From Clostridium sp. 12(A) (GTDB lineage Bacteria > Bacillota > Clostridia > Lachnospirales > Lachnospiraceae): DNA of 64,000 nt. Shown here one piece after another: positions 27,358 through 37,343 of this stretch. The stretch lies in the NCBI GenBank assembly GCA_000526575.1, contig JAGI01000002.1, forward strand, positions 2,108,001 to 2,172,000. The letters are read 5' to 3'. The number at the start of each line of letters is the position of its first letter. Position 1 is the first letter of the stretch. Both the position numbers and the translations under genes were made by a program. The notes beneath the pieces were generated by a model. That model saw nothing but the letters and a program-made list of their open reading frames with translations, was not told the DNA's origin and ran no database searches.

Positions 27358-30261
27358 TTAGTTAATTGAGTGTACCCGCATGGGATGATGTTTCTTCCTT
27401 TTTCTTAAGGAGATGCCTGCGATCATGAGAAGAATCAGAACACTTCCCAATGTTATGGCTCCGCCAAGCTTCAAGCCCTGAGGCATATATTCCAGTGTGA
27501 TTTCATGCGTTCCAGCTGTCATATGCACACTTAAAAAGGTATCAAATATTTTATAGGAATCCACTTTCTTTCCATCCAGATATATGGTCCAGCCCTTATC
27601 ATAAGGAATGCTTAAGAACAAGAGACCTGCCCGGTCTGCATTTACAGTGCCCTTAATCTGAGTATCAGACCATTTCGTAAGGGTTAGGGAATTCTTATTT
27701 AAGATATCGTAAATCGATTTAAGCCCCTCCGGACTAAAGCGGTAAGCAACTGCAATCAGATCCTGCTCATTGTCTTCATTGTTAATGGTAACCTTTTCTC
27801 CCGCCTTAGCAGTTCCAAGCTCCAGAAGATATCCACGGCTTACATTATCAAAGCTCTTTGATCGTTCACCGATAAATGCATTTACCTTTTCCACTTTTTT
27901 ATTGCTGACGTAAACGTAATAATCTCCCTCTTCCTGAGGTGTAAATGAAAAGCTGGTTCCTTTAATCTCACTCGGCACCTCTGTCAGCACAGGGCTGGCT
28001 CCTAAGACCACGGAGAGATCATTTTGCACCTCTGCCGGATTGGTGAGATTCAGCTGCCAGTTATTTTCCACATCATAAGGCATCATAAAGCCCAGGGACA
28101 ATGCATAATTGTTCTGACGCAAGTACATATCCTCTTCGTTAGAAACTGGTGTAGAGATGGTATCTCCTTCCTCTGGTTCTCCTGAATAGAGAGCATATTT
28201 AACTGCAAACAGAGCATCCACTAAAGGGGTACTTCCCGTAATGCTATAGGCATTGGTGGAGCTTTCACAGCCAATCTTTTTAAAGAACTTGGATAAATCC
28301 GCGTTGGCTGTAGAGGAGAATAAGGAAACCGTAGGAAAGTGAAGCCACGCTCCGTCATTCTTTGTTTTACGGTCTACTTTTTCCACACGGTAAAAGGTAT
28401 CGTTTGGCATTAAGCTTGCGGCCAGCTTCATTGATGACTCATTGTCTTTTACATAACTGGTCCGGCTGGTGGTTGTCACACTGGTCACTGTAGTATTAAC
28501 CGCAGCTTCCAGGGCCACTACTCCAAGAGCCACCAAAACAAGTACATTGCGATTGAAGCCTTTCTGGTAGAGATGAATCAGCCCTGCATAAGCCCCAAGG
28601 AATAAGAGGGCCACGTAGAAGATGGAAAAATGAAAGGCATCATCCGTAATCAGCTTCTGAGCCATTAATACAAAGATCACGGAAGCAAAGAATGATATCA
28701 CAACATGTTTCCACGGTGTTTCATGAAGGTGAATATAAGCATGGTAGCAAACAGCCAGCATGAGAAAAATATAAATAAATGACTGTCTGCATGGAAGGCT
28801 GTTGGGATAATGAAATCCATGCCAGATAAAGTTCAAAATATTGACGGAAAAGCTTGCAAAAAAGAAAAGAAGGAGCGAGCACATAACAATCTTATCTTTT
28901 TTCTTAATCTTTGAACTGCCCAGATATAATAAGAAGAACATAAGAACTGCAACGCCGCAGTAAATATTGGGCCAGTGATCCAGTCCAATCTCTGTTTCCA
29001 CTGCTGGCAGATGTCTGGCAATCATATCAAAGATGGAGAAATAGGAACTTATGGTCTGCGGAAAGTTAAAGTCACTGGAAGCTGTCATCTGAAGGGCATA
29101 AATCTCCGGCAGCAGGACAGCTGCGGAAAGACCTCCGGCTAAAAGAGAAAATAAGGCAAAATGACAGGCGTTAACAAAGACTTCCTTCCATGGCCGTCTT
29201 CCTTCTAAAATAAGAAGAACTGCAAAATAGAAGACCATAAAAATACATATCATAATAGATATGTAATAATTCGATATAATTGATAACCCAAGAGTTATAC
29301 AATAGAGGAAGCATTTCTTTTCTTTTACCAGTCTTTCAAGTCCCAGCATAATGATGGGGAATAAAAGAATGCAGTCCAGCCACATAATATTCCAGCTGTA
29401 AGCTGCCAAATATCCAGAAAGGGCATAAAAAATACCAAAGAATGCGATTCCAAAATCATTGGTTTTAAAATGCTTTCTTAAATACCAGGAAAAGCTTAAA
29501 CCGGAAAGACCGATCTTCAGTACGATCATATAGGTCATGAACTCAATGACCGAATTTTTCGGGCAGAATATCAACAGCCAGTTTAATGGGCTTGCCAGGT
29601 AATAAGCATAAAGGGCTGCAAAATTCACCCCCATACCAATATCCCAGCTATATAAAAGACTGCCACCATGAGTCAGCTTGTACCGGAACTCAGAAAAAAA
29701 CGGCGCATACTGGTGATACATATCCGTTCTTAAAAAGCTTTCTTCCCCAAAAGGAAAAATCCCTCTTTGAGCAAATATGATAACCATAACGATCACAGGC
29801 ACAAAAAAGGCCGCCAAAAATCCATCCACAGGCCGCACCAGGGTAGTACTGGACCGTCTATCCTTTACCAGAACTCGCTGCTCCAGTTTCTGATCTTCAT
29901 CATCCATATCCGTTTCTTCTATTATAATGTCCTCTTCCATGAAATCCTCTGCCATATCTTCTTCATAAGCATCCTTTTCAAAAGGATCCTCAGATTCTGT
30001 CAAAGGCTTCTTCGTATCTTTTAAATCGTTTTCATTCTCATCAGATTCTAATGGACCTTCCTCATACAATTCCTCCATGCCTTCCACCGGCACAAGCAAA
30101 TGGATTTTGGGAGGATCTATAAGCTCTGGTTCCATCTTCTGGTTGTTCTCGTTCTCTTTCAAATCTGTTTCCCCTGCTGTATTTTCTTTTTCATCTGATG
30201 TCATCTTTAGCATATTCTCAAGTTCTTTTGAAATTTTCTCAATCTCGTCATCGTGTTCCAT
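27358..30261 (-). CDS. YfhO-family multi-membrane-spanning protein
   Basis: This 967-residue protein has an unusual acidic cytoplasmic N-terminal extension of about 145 residues, rich in Glu and Asp. A GT-C-like membrane domain of about a dozen helices follows (about 150-600), with FLRTDMYHQYAPFFSEFRYK typical of YfhO. The C-terminus has an external beta-rich domain (SIPYDKGWTIYLDGKKVDSY) and a last membrane helix. YfhO proteins are linked to glycosylation of teichoic or lipoteichoic acid. GtrA follows upstream by 15 bases, supporting an envelope glycosylation role. Confidence 0.9.
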   Translation of the reverse strand: MEHDDEIEKISKELENMLKMTSDEKENTAGETDLKENENNQKMEPELIDPPKIHLLVPVEGMEELYEEGPLESDENENDLKDTKKPLTESEDPFEKDAYEEDMAEDFMEEDIIIEETDMDDEDQKLEQRVLVKDRRSSTTLVRPVDGFLAAFFVPVIVMVIIFAQRGIFPFGEESFLRTDMYHQYAPFFSEFRYKLTHGGSLLYSWDIGMGVNFAALYAYYLASPLNWLLIFCPKNSVIEFMTYMIVLKIGLSGLSFSWYLRKHFKTNDFGIAFFGIFYALSGYLAAYSWNIMWLDCILLFPIIMLGLERLVKEKKCFLYCITLGLSIISNYYISIMICIFMVFYFAVLLILEGRRPWKEVFVNACHFALFSLLAGGLSAAVLLPEIYALQMTASSDFNFPQTISSYFSIFDMIARHLPAVETEIGLDHWPNIYCGVAVLMFFLLYLGSSKIKKKDKIVMCSLLLFFFASFSVNILNFIWHGFHYPNSLPCRQSFIYIFLMLAVCYHAYIHLHETPWKHVVISFFASVIFVLMAQKLITDDAFHFSIFYVALLFLGAYAGLIHLYQKGFNRNVLVLVALGVVALEAAVNTTVTSVTTTSRTSYVKDNESSMKLAASLMPNDTFYRVEKVDRKTKNDGAWLHFPTVSLFSSTANADLSKFFKKIGCESSTNAYSITGSTPLVDALFAVKYALYSGEPEEGDTISTPVSNEEDMYLRQNNYALSLGFMMPYDVENNWQLNLTNPAEVQNDLSVVLGASPVLTEVPSEIKGTSFSFTPQEEGDYYVYVSNKKVEKVNAFIGERSKSFDNVSRGYLLELGTAKAGEKVTINNEDNEQDLIAVAYRFSPEGLKSIYDILNKNSLTLTKWSDTQIKGTVNADRAGLLFLSIPYDKGWTIYLDGKKVDSYKIFDTFLSVHMTAGTHEITLEYMPQGLKLGGAITLGSVLILLMIAGISLRKRKKHHPMRVHSIN

Positions 30262-30275
30262 TTCATTACCTCTCT

Positions 30276-30701
30276 TTACAGGGGTTTTTCCTCACTGTTT
30301 CGGAATATGAAAAGTTTGCTGAATACATAGTTTGCTACCACTACTACTACGGATACCAGTACTTTACTTACATATTCATCCATATTGAGCCAGGAAACCA
30401 TAATCACCATCAGAACCATTTCTATGACGCCTGATGCTGCTCTGCACGTGGTAAAGGATACTATTTCCTTTATCACAAAACTAAGATGCATGTCATAGCT
30501 TTGAAAAACAAAAATTTTATTTACAACATAGGCAAACAGAACGGATATGACCCAGGCTGCTGCTGTTGCGATTCGATAATCTACGCCGGTTTTTACCATC
30601 ATGCCATAGACTACCCAGTTCACAAGGGTTGTCAAGACTCCAAATATCAAATAAGAAATGACTTCACGGCTCATGAATTTATGCCATATTTTCTTTAACA
30701 T
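30276..30701 (-). CDS. GtrA-family membrane protein
   Basis: The 141-residue protein has four predicted membrane helices and the GtrA pattern (EVISYLIFGVLTTLVNWVVY at the first helix). GtrA proteins are thought to move lipid-linked sugars across the membrane. It is the first gene of a pair with the YfhO-family gene, and both would act on cell-envelope polymers. Confidence 0.9.
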   Translation of the reverse strand: MLKKIWHKFMSREVISYLIFGVLTTLVNWVVYGMMVKTGVDYRIATAAAWVISVLFAYVVNKIFVFQSYDMHLSFVIKEIVSFTTCRAASGVIEMVLMVIMVSWLNMDEYVSKVLVSVVVVVANYVFSKLFIFRNSEEKPL

Positions 30702-30768
30702 TTCTTTTTCTCCTGTAAAATTACATTTCCTCTATTGTATTATAGGGAAGGAAAATTGTAAAGGGAAT

Positions 30769-31770
30769 CTAAGGCTTGACTTCCAGAAAGTCTTTGGCTC
30801 CATCAGAATAGTAAACCTCGTAATCATCAGTGATAAATATCCCATAAACATCCTCTAAGGAATTGACTAATTTAAGTCCTCCTTCCAGTCCCTGGGAAAA
30901 ACAGGCGGTAGTAAGACCATCAGCATCACCGGAAATCTTCGTTATTATAGTAACCGATACAAGACCATTGCGGTAAGGATAACCAGTCTTAGGATCTAAC
31001 AGATGGTGATAATTGACCCCGTCTTTGATAAAATGGCGTTCATAAACACCGGAAGATACCACTGACATATCATTTATATTAAGAGTTTCTATGGTCTCAT
31101 TCCGATCTGCGAAAGGCTTTTGAAGACCCACTTTAAATGGTGTCCCATCTGGCTTTTCCCCGACACAAAGGACATTTCCGCCTAAATTAATAATAGCACT
31201 TTTGACGCCCTGCTCTTTTAAATAATCCTTTAAGCGGTCAGCAATGTATCCTTTTGCAACTCCACCAAAATCAAGGGTGGTATCCGGTGATAAAAAGGTG
31301 AGACTGTTTCCCTCCAGCTTTAAGTTCTGATAATCTACCTTTTTCACATCTTCTTTGATCTCATTTTCAGGGGGAATGACAGGATTTTGAGAGGTAAAGT
31401 CCCAAAGGGAGGACAAGGGCTCTATGGTAATATCAAAGCCTCCTCCTGATATCTTTGAAAGATATTCTGCTCTGGTAATCAGATTTTTAATATCATCCGA
31501 TACGGTAATTGTCTGCTGATCCTTTGGCCTGTGATTCAGCTTGTAAACTTCGCTGCCTTCTATGGTCTTGCTTAATATATTTTCATAGGAACGGCATAAT
31601 TCCAGGCAGCCGTCTAATACCTTAGGATCATCGTTGTCATAGATGGTAACAGTAACATACGTATTCAGTAAAAAACCGGATTTGCTGACAGGTTCTATCT
31701 TCCGGTCACAGCCGGATAGCAAAAGCGCTGCCAATCCGGCAATAAAAAGGAGCTTTTTCCCTTTTATCAT
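30769..31770 (-). CDS. apbE: FAD:protein FMN transferase, ApbE family lipoprotein
   Basis: ApbE attaches FMN to flavoproteins such as RnfG/NqrC subunits outside the membrane. The N-terminus is a lipoprotein signal (LAALLLSGCDRK). The ApbE domain follows with TLDFGGVAKGYIADRLKDYL and the metal-binding C-terminal region around DADGLTTACFSQG. Length 333 is normal. The ATG overlaps the stop of the cbiK-like gene by four bases. No rnf genes are in the window. Confidence 0.93.
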   Translation of the reverse strand: MIKGKKLLFIAGLAALLLSGCDRKIEPVSKSGFLLNTYVTVTIYDNDDPKVLDGCLELCRSYENILSKTIEGSEVYKLNHRPKDQQTITVSDDIKNLITRAEYLSKISGGGFDITIEPLSSLWDFTSQNPVIPPENEIKEDVKKVDYQNLKLEGNSLTFLSPDTTLDFGGVAKGYIADRLKDYLKEQGVKSAIINLGGNVLCVGEKPDGTPFKVGLQKPFADRNETIETLNINDMSVVSSGVYERHFIKDGVNYHHLLDPKTGYPYRNGLVSVTIITKISGDADGLTTACFSQGLEGGLKLVNSLEDVYGIFITDDYEVYYSDGAKDFLEVKP

Positions 31771-32564
31771 TCCATTCCCTCCATCTTACCCTTGGCTTCC
31801 CTTGCATGATCTACCAGGATCTGGCATACCCCATCTAATTCTCCCATGCCCTTTAACCGGCAGATCACCTCATACCCCTCTTCTTCCAACTGAGCTTTCC
31901 AGGAATCATCCTCTTCTCCTGCCATATCGTTGTGGGCGTGGTCTCCGCAGACGATCATCAGAGGCTGAAGAATAATACGGGTGGAATCTGTTTTCTTTAC
32001 TTCTTCCATAATATCCTGAAACGTAGGTTCTGCCTCTACGGTACCAATATGATAACGGTCAAAACTACGGCTGGAAAAAACACCTGCCAGCCGATGGTAT
32101 GCTTCATTGGCAACATGCTCGGTGCCATGTCCCATAAATATGATTTCCGTTCCAGCCTCATCATATTCCCTGGTATCCTCAGTCAGCACGTTTGTCAGCC
32201 TGTCATAATCCTCTTCTGAGGATAAAAGAGGCTGGCCACATACTATTTTATCAAAATGGTCCTTATATTCCTCTACGGCTGAAAGCATACGGTCATTTTC
32301 TTCCCCGCCCATAACCAGGGTAGGCTGAACCAGTACATGGGTATAGCCGTCTTTTTCCAACTGTAAAAGAGCTTCAGAAACTCCATCTATTTCAATTCCA
32401 TCTCTATTTTTAAGTATTCCAATAATGATCCGGCTGGTGAATGCACGGCGTATTTCAAAGTCTTTGAATTCATCTCTGATTGCCTGTTCTATGGCCTCAA
32501 TGGTCTTTTTTCTGCTCTCATTATAGGTTGTACCAAAACTAACTACTAAAACCGCTTTTTTCAT
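31767..32564 (-). CDS. cbiK: Sirohydrochlorin cobaltochelatase, CbiK family
   Basis: The 265-residue enzyme inserts Co2+ into sirohydrochlorin in anaerobic cobalamin synthesis. The N-terminal KKAVLVVSFGTTYNESRKKT and the two metal-coordinating His regions (FMGHGTEHVANEAYH and VCGDHAHNDMAGEE) identify it. There is no signal peptide, so it is cytosolic. It is not with other cob or cbi genes; instead it is translationally coupled to apbE. Confidence 0.92.
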   Translation of the reverse strand: MKKAVLVVSFGTTYNESRKKTIEAIEQAIRDEFKDFEIRRAFTSRIIIGILKNRDGIEIDGVSEALLQLEKDGYTHVLVQPTLVMGGEENDRMLSAVEEYKDHFDKIVCGQPLLSSEEDYDRLTNVLTEDTREYDEAGTEIIFMGHGTEHVANEAYHRLAGVFSSRSFDRYHIGTVEAEPTFQDIMEEVKKTDSTRIILQPLMIVCGDHAHNDMAGEEDDSWKAQLEEEGYEVICRLKGMGELDGVCQILVDHAREAKGKMEGME

Positions 32565-32639
32565 TTTATTCTCCTATATGTATATTTCCTGATTACCATA
32601 TCACAGATGATTTTTACTGTCAAACTCCTTTTCACGCAC

Positions 32640-32673
32640 CGTAGGCGCAAAACCAAAAGGTCTTGCGCCTACG
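32640..32673. other. Perfect 11-bp stem-loop downstream of the alcohol dehydrogenase gene
   Basis: CGTAGGCGCAA (32640-32650) pairs with TTGCGCCTACG (32663-32673) around a 12-nt loop. Neither strand has a T-run directly after it, so a classic terminator is not certain. It is the only structure between the dehydrogenase and cbiK-like genes. Confidence 0.5.
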
Positions 32674-32703
32674 ACTCACATTGCATTCATTTTAGGAGAT
32701 TTT

Positions 32704-33894
32704 TTAGAAATCTACCTCTTTATCATAGTAACAACAAATCAACAGTTTCTCCATCTCAGCCGGTGTAATCGGTCTTGGGTTGGAACCGGTGCATGCATCA
32801 CCAACTGCTAATTCGGCTACTGACGCTAACTTATCATTGAACTCTGCTTCGTCAATGATTCCGCCTTCGTATTCCTTAATACAGGTTGGAATACTAAGCT
32901 TTTCATTCATGGAACGAATCTCAGCAATCAATGCATCAACCAGTTCTTCGTCAGTATTACCCTCTAAACCAATGAAGCGGGCAATCTCAGCATAACGTGT
33001 TGCTGCTTCGGAAACCTTTGCGTTGAACTTGATTACTTTAGGAAGATACATTGCATTTGCACAGCCATGAACAATATGTCCACCGGAATATGCAGCCCCT
33101 GTCTTATGGGCCATGGAATGAACGATACCTAACAGTGCATTGGAGAATGCCATACCTGCAAGGCACTGTGCATTGTGCATACGTGCACGAGCATCTAAAT
33201 CTCCATGATAGGATTTAATCAAATCATTATGTATCATCTTGATCGCATGAAGCGCAAGAGGATCGGTATAGTCACAGTGAAGGGTAGATACATATGCCTC
33301 TACTGCATGTGTCAAAGCATCCATTCCAGTGTAAGCGGTCAGCTGCTGAGGCATTGTCTCAGCAAGATCAGGATCAACGATCGCAACATCTGGTGTGATG
33401 TTAAAGTCTGCTAACGGATATTTAATACCCTTCTGATAATCTGTAATAACACTGAATGCCGTTACTTCGGTTGCTGTTCCGGAAGTAGACGGAATCGCAC
33501 AGAACTTAGCCTTTAAACGTAAGGATGGGAAATTAAATGGGATACATAAATCTTCAAATGTGACATCCGGATATTCATAAAATGCCCACATTGCTTTTGC
33601 TGCATCAATTGGGGAACCGCCGCCGATTGCAACGATCCAGTCTGGTTCAAACTCGCGCATCATCTGAGCGCCTTTTAATACCGTCTCCACGCTTGGATCC
33701 GGCTCTACCCCTTCAAATAACTTTACTTCAATTCCAGCTTCCTTTAAGTAAGCCTCAACCCTGTCAAGAAATCCAAATCGTTTCATCGAACCGCCGCCAA
33801 CTACCACGATTGCCTTATTTCCCTTTAAATTCTTAAGTTCTTCTAAGGCACCCTTTCCGTGATACAAGTCTCTCGGTAATGTAAATCTAGCCAT
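32704..33894 (-). CDS. Iron-containing alcohol dehydrogenase
   Basis: The 396-residue NAD(P)H-dependent enzyme has the nucleotide pattern VVGGGSMKRFG and VAIGGGSPIDAAKA, the family segment PSTSGTATEVTAF, and metal-binding His residues in GIVHSMAHKTGAAY and GGHIVHGCANAM. It is likely an ethanol/butanol dehydrogenase of fermentation. It has its own leader and is downstream of the LysR and Rex regulators, both candidate controllers of redox-linked fermentation. Confidence 0.93.
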   Translation of the reverse strand: MARFTLPRDLYHGKGALEELKNLKGNKAIVVVGGGSMKRFGFLDRVEAYLKEAGIEVKLFEGVEPDPSVETVLKGAQMMREFEPDWIVAIGGGSPIDAAKAMWAFYEYPDVTFEDLCIPFNFPSLRLKAKFCAIPSTSGTATEVTAFSVITDYQKGIKYPLADFNITPDVAIVDPDLAETMPQQLTAYTGMDALTHAVEAYVSTLHCDYTDPLALHAIKMIHNDLIKSYHGDLDARARMHNAQCLAGMAFSNALLGIVHSMAHKTGAAYSGGHIVHGCANAMYLPKVIKFNAKVSEAATRYAEIARFIGLEGNTDEELVDALIAEIRSMNEKLSIPTCIKEYEGGIIDEAEFNDKLASVAELAVGDACTGSNPRPITPAEMEKLLICCYYDKEVDF

Positions 33895-33977
33895 GTTATA
33901 ACCCTCCTTATGAATTTCCAGTTCTTGCTATAAAAATATTGTATTATAATTCGACAGGAAATACAAAGGTAAAAAGG

Positions 33978-34007
33978 TATATATCAGTATATATATATTG
34001 ATATATA
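33978..34007. promoter_or_regulatory. AT-only near-perfect palindrome
   Basis: TATATATCA and TGATATATA arms surround a TA-repeat centre just after the LysR stop and about 85 bases before the dehydrogenase ATG. It could be a regulator site for the dehydrogenase gene or a weak terminator. Confidence 0.4.
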
Positions 34008-34008
34008 T

Positions 34009-34935
34009 TTAACACTCCATGGCAGATAAAGGCTCTGTGGACTCCAGTTCTTTTAAGAATTCCTTATCCCAGGCAGTAAAGGTATATCCCTTTCTATATA
34101 TGAGAGAATCCTGAAACAGCCGATGATTTCCTATGCATTCCCGCTCAATCAGATGATACCGCTTAAGTACCTGGTCTGGCATGGGAGATACCCACATATA
34201 GGAATCTGGATTCTCACATAAGAGGTCGAACTGACTTCCTCTCTCAAATACAAAGATCCGCTTGGCTGGGTTTTTAAGGTGTGTATCCCTTTCAAAGGTC
34301 TCTTTGTTCCTGGTTACTCCGTCTCCATGTGAGATTTCGATATACGGCTCCAGGTCTTCTGAATATATCTCTTTCTTTTTAGCCAGAGGATGGTGTGAGG
34401 ATAAAAGCAGTCTTAAAGAATAACCAAACAAGGGCTCCATGCTAAGGCCCTTTGTTGATGTGACCTGCCTGTAATAAGCCTCTGATGAAGATTGGTATCG
34501 GATTATCCCCAAATTATATTCCCCTGTTTCTACATCCCTTAAGGTCTCGGCTGTATTGGTCTCCCTCAGCCAGACAGCCATGGATTCTTCCGGATCCATG
34601 GTCCTTATAAATCTGGTACAGGCAAGGCTTATATAACTTGCCCTTGGCATAGAAAGAGAAAACTTCATGCCATTGATTTCATCGGGCTTATATAAGTGCT
34701 CCATTTCCTCAATCTGCACCAGAACGTTCCTTGCGTATTCCAGGAACACTCTCCCCCGTTCCGTTGGAACCACACCTTTGGGAGTTCGTTTAAAAATAGG
34801 AGCTCCAAGACTTTCTTCCAGACTTTTGATTGCCTTACTCAGATTTGGCTGATCCATGTAAAGGTTTGCTGCTGCCTGAGTGATGGAGCCTGTTTTTTCT
34901 ACTTCAACCGCATATTGTAATAGTACCGTATTCAA
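34009..34935 (-). CDS. LysR-family transcription regulator
   Basis: The 308-residue protein has the N-terminal winged helix-turn-helix (about 1-60, TGSITQAAANLYMDQPNLSK) and a periplasmic-binding-like effector domain (about 90-300). The effector is unknown. It lies 20 bases downstream of rex and directly before the alcohol dehydrogenase gene in the same direction. Confidence 0.92.
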   Translation of the reverse strand: MNTVLLQYAVEVEKTGSITQAAANLYMDQPNLSKAIKSLEESLGAPIFKRTPKGVVPTERGRVFLEYARNVLVQIEEMEHLYKPDEINGMKFSLSMPRASYISLACTRFIRTMDPEESMAVWLRETNTAETLRDVETGEYNLGIIRYQSSSEAYYRQVTSTKGLSMEPLFGYSLRLLLSSHHPLAKKKEIYSEDLEPYIEISHGDGVTRNKETFERDTHLKNPAKRIFVFERGSQFDLLCENPDSYMWVSPMPDQVLKRYHLIERECIGNHRLFQDSLIYRKGYTFTAWDKEFLKELESTEPLSAMEC

Positions 34936-34955
34936 ACGCCTTCCTCCTTTGTATG

Positions 34956-35615
34956 CTACCTGCCTTCCTTTTCAGCTTCATAAAGATATTTAGACAGCGC
35001 CGCCAGGGAAACTGCCATATTTTCATTCTGAACCAGAACATGACCCGGAACCTTTAGATGAATGGGTGCAAAATTCCAGATTGCCTTTACCCCTGCTGCC
35101 ACCAGATGGTCACAGGCCTCCTGGGCTGAATGTGCCGGAACTGTAATGATTCCAATATGAATGTTCATTCTCTGGCAAAGATTCTCCAGCTTTACAAAGG
35201 GCAAAATAAGCTTGCCTCCGATTTTAGTATTCACCTTTCTTCCGTCGGAATCAAAGGCCATCACAATCTCCACCCCATACTGTTCAAACCCTCGGTAAGT
35301 CAAAAGTGCTTTTCCCAAAGAGCCTGCCCCTACTAAAACAGCCTGGTTGGTGTTATGATATCCAAGAAACTCTTCGATATCCCGGATCAGTTCCCGAATC
35401 TGGTACCCCATCTTGGGCTTCCCCCCAGTTTTGGTTACCATGGCAAGGTCTTTTCGAACCTGGACCTCATTAAGCTTTAAGTCAGCAGCCATTAAGGGAG
35501 CGGAAATGGTTTCCGTTTTTTCCTTCTCTTTTTGCTCCAGGTAATGATGATAAACCGGAAGACGCTCCAGCGTTTTTCGGGAGATCCCTCCCACCATATG
35601 TTTCTTTTCTTCCAT
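34956..35615 (-). CDS. rex: Redox-sensing transcriptional repressor Rex
   Basis: Rex senses the NADH/NAD+ ratio and controls fermentation genes. The start is ATG at 35615, nine bases after GGGGAGG, giving 219 residues. An N-terminal winged helix (about 12-75) precedes the Rossmann motif AVLVGAGSLGKALLTY; a C-terminal swapped helix ends the protein. I did not find a clear Rex operator in front of the alcohol dehydrogenase gene or gap. Confidence 0.92.
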   Translation of the reverse strand: MEEKKHMVGGISRKTLERLPVYHHYLEQKEKEKTETISAPLMAADLKLNEVQVRKDLAMVTKTGGKPKMGYQIRELIRDIEEFLGYHNTNQAVLVGAGSLGKALLTYRGFEQYGVEIVMAFDSDGRKVNTKIGGKLILPFVKLENLCQRMNIHIGIITVPAHSAQEACDHLVAAGVKAIWNFAPIHLKVPGHVLVQNENMAVSLAALSKYLYEAEKEGR

Positions 35616-35633
35616 AAGCAAATACCTCCCCTT

Positions 35634-37343
35634 CTAAAAACGCAGGCTGCGGCACCGGTTAAATGCTGCAAACAATTCCTGTCTTCTGGGAACCGCCAGA
35701 TTACCAGGAGGTTGACCTTTTTCTCCCAGAGCATTCAGGCCTTGTAACTCCATACGCTTCTCCAGCTCGTCCACAATCTGAACCAGCGTCTTTTTACCAT
35801 CTATAAGATGAGCCCCTGCGTACTGAATCAAATAACCCAGGGCAGCAATCTGCTCTATATCTGCAATCTGCTCCACATAACGCAGATCGACGGTTTCAGA
35901 ATCAAGTCTAAGACTATCCCTGCCTAACACCTTTGTTTTAGACCGCTTTCCATCTCCTGCCGTCTCAAGGCGGGAAGGAATGCGGCTAAGATTAACAGGA
36001 GGAAACTCAAGAGACTGCATTGCTTCCCCAAACGACTTTGCAGCATCCTTTGCTTCCTTTGTAATCTCTTTTGGAACATAGGAATCCATTTGAATGACGT
36101 GATCTGCAACATGAAAATAAGCACCAGAGCTTCCTGCAACCAGTATAGTAGAAATTCCTTTTGTTTCATAAAGTCCCCGAATACTCTCAATAAATGGAGT
36201 AATAGGCTCCTGACTTGGCTTTACCACCTGCTGCATGAGGCGGTCACGTATCATAAAATTAGTTGCGCTGGTATCTTCATCAATTAGAAATACATGTGCC
36301 CCTGCTTCCATGGCCTCCACCATAGAAGCTGCCTGAGAGGTGCTCCCGCTGGCATCCTCAGTGGAAAATCTGCTGGTATCTTTCCCATTGGGCAAATGGT
36401 TAATGAACCCGGAGATATCTACCTTTCTTACGCTTCTTCCATCCTCTGCCCGAAGCTTAACAGCGGAGGAATCTGTAATGACAAATTCCCTGCCATCTCC
36501 GGCAACGTGAGGATACACCCCCTTTTCAAGTGCCTCCAAAAGTGTGGATTTTCCATGATATCCACCTCCAACAATAAGAGTTACTCCTTTTGGTATTCCC
36601 ATTCCCCTTATGGCTCCTCTATGAGGAAGAACAATCTCCAACTCCATGGAGGACGGAGATTGAAATGGTACTGCTTTTACCATTGGCCGATTGGAGATTC
36701 CTGACTGTCTGGGAAGAATGGCACCATTGGCAACAAATGCAATAAGACCAAGGTCAGATAACTTGCATCTTAAGGCTTCCTGGTCTTCGGAAAGCTCTAT
36801 TACCGATGTTATCCCTGCCTTTTCCTCCTTGGTATAAGCATCGTAAAAACAGACCTTGGAAATACAGGCTGGCAGAAAATCAAAAAGAATCTTAATAAGC
36901 TCTTCCGACCGTATGGATCTTCCATTGGCAGGAAATCCTGCTTCAAGGCGAAAGGTCAGACTGCCATCAAATCTATCCACCTGACAGGCGGTCCGTTCTA
37001 AAATTTCCTGTCCAGGACGACTGATTGTTATTAGTCCGCTTTTTCCAGAGCCCTTTGCCTGATAGGAGTATGGCTCCAGCATTTTTCCAAAACGCCTTAA
37101 CAGCTCGTCTGAAAGAGCAATTCTTTTATGTTTTAAATTATAAGTATCAGCTGGGAATGCCGCCTTTTTCCCCTGTACATGAATACTGATCCGTGAGGGG
37201 GAGGCAAAAGGATCCCCCTGTACATGGTCAATGGATAACACATAGCCAGGAAACTGATATTCTCCTTTTGCTCCTTTATAAGCAGGATATCCTTTTCCAT
37301 CTATAGAACGGAGAAATTGCTTTAAATCCCCGGAAGTCTTCAT
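35634..37343 (-). CDS. ABC-class ATPase of unknown role (COG3044-like)
   Basis: The 569-residue soluble protein has an N-terminal domain of about 240 residues, Walker A as [18 protein letters not shown], and a Walker B-like [17 protein letters not shown]. These are the hallmarks of the 'predicted ATPase of the ABC class' family; no membrane domain is present. The biological role is unknown. The ATG overlaps the stop of queA by four bases and the gene ends 18 bases before rex. Confidence 0.88.
   Translation of the reverse strand: MKTSGDLKQFLRSIDGKGYPAYKGAKGEYQFPGYVLSIDHVQGDPFASPSRISIHVQGKKAAFPADTYNLKHKRIALSDELLRRFGKMLEPYSYQAKGSGKSGLITISRPGQEILERTACQVDRFDGSLTFRLEAGFPANGRSIRSEELIKILFDFLPACISKVCFYDAYTKEEKAGITSVIELSEDQEALRCKLSDLGLIAFVANGAILPRQSGISNRPMVKAVPFQSPSSMELEIVLPHRGAIRGMGIPKGVTLIVGGGYHGKSTLLEALEKGVYPHVAGDGREFVITDSSAVKLRAEDGRSVRKVDISGFINHLPNGKDTSRFSTEDASGSTSQAASMVEAMEAGAHVFLIDEDTSATNFMIRDRLMQQVVKPSQEPITPFIESIRGLYETKGISTILVAGSSGAYFHVADHVIQMDSYVPKEITKEAKDAAKSFGEAMQSLEFPPVNLSRIPSRLETAGDGKRSKTKVLGRDSLRLDSETVDLRYVEQIADIEQIAALGYLIQYAGAHLIDGKKTLVQIVDELEKRMELQGLNALGEKGQPPGNLAVPRRQELFAAFNRCRSLRF

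Noticed and set aside
33895-34008. Rex operator before the alcohol dehydrogenase gene
   Set aside because: I looked for TTGTTAA-type inverted repeats and saw none; only an AT palindrome is present, so Rex control is not claimed.
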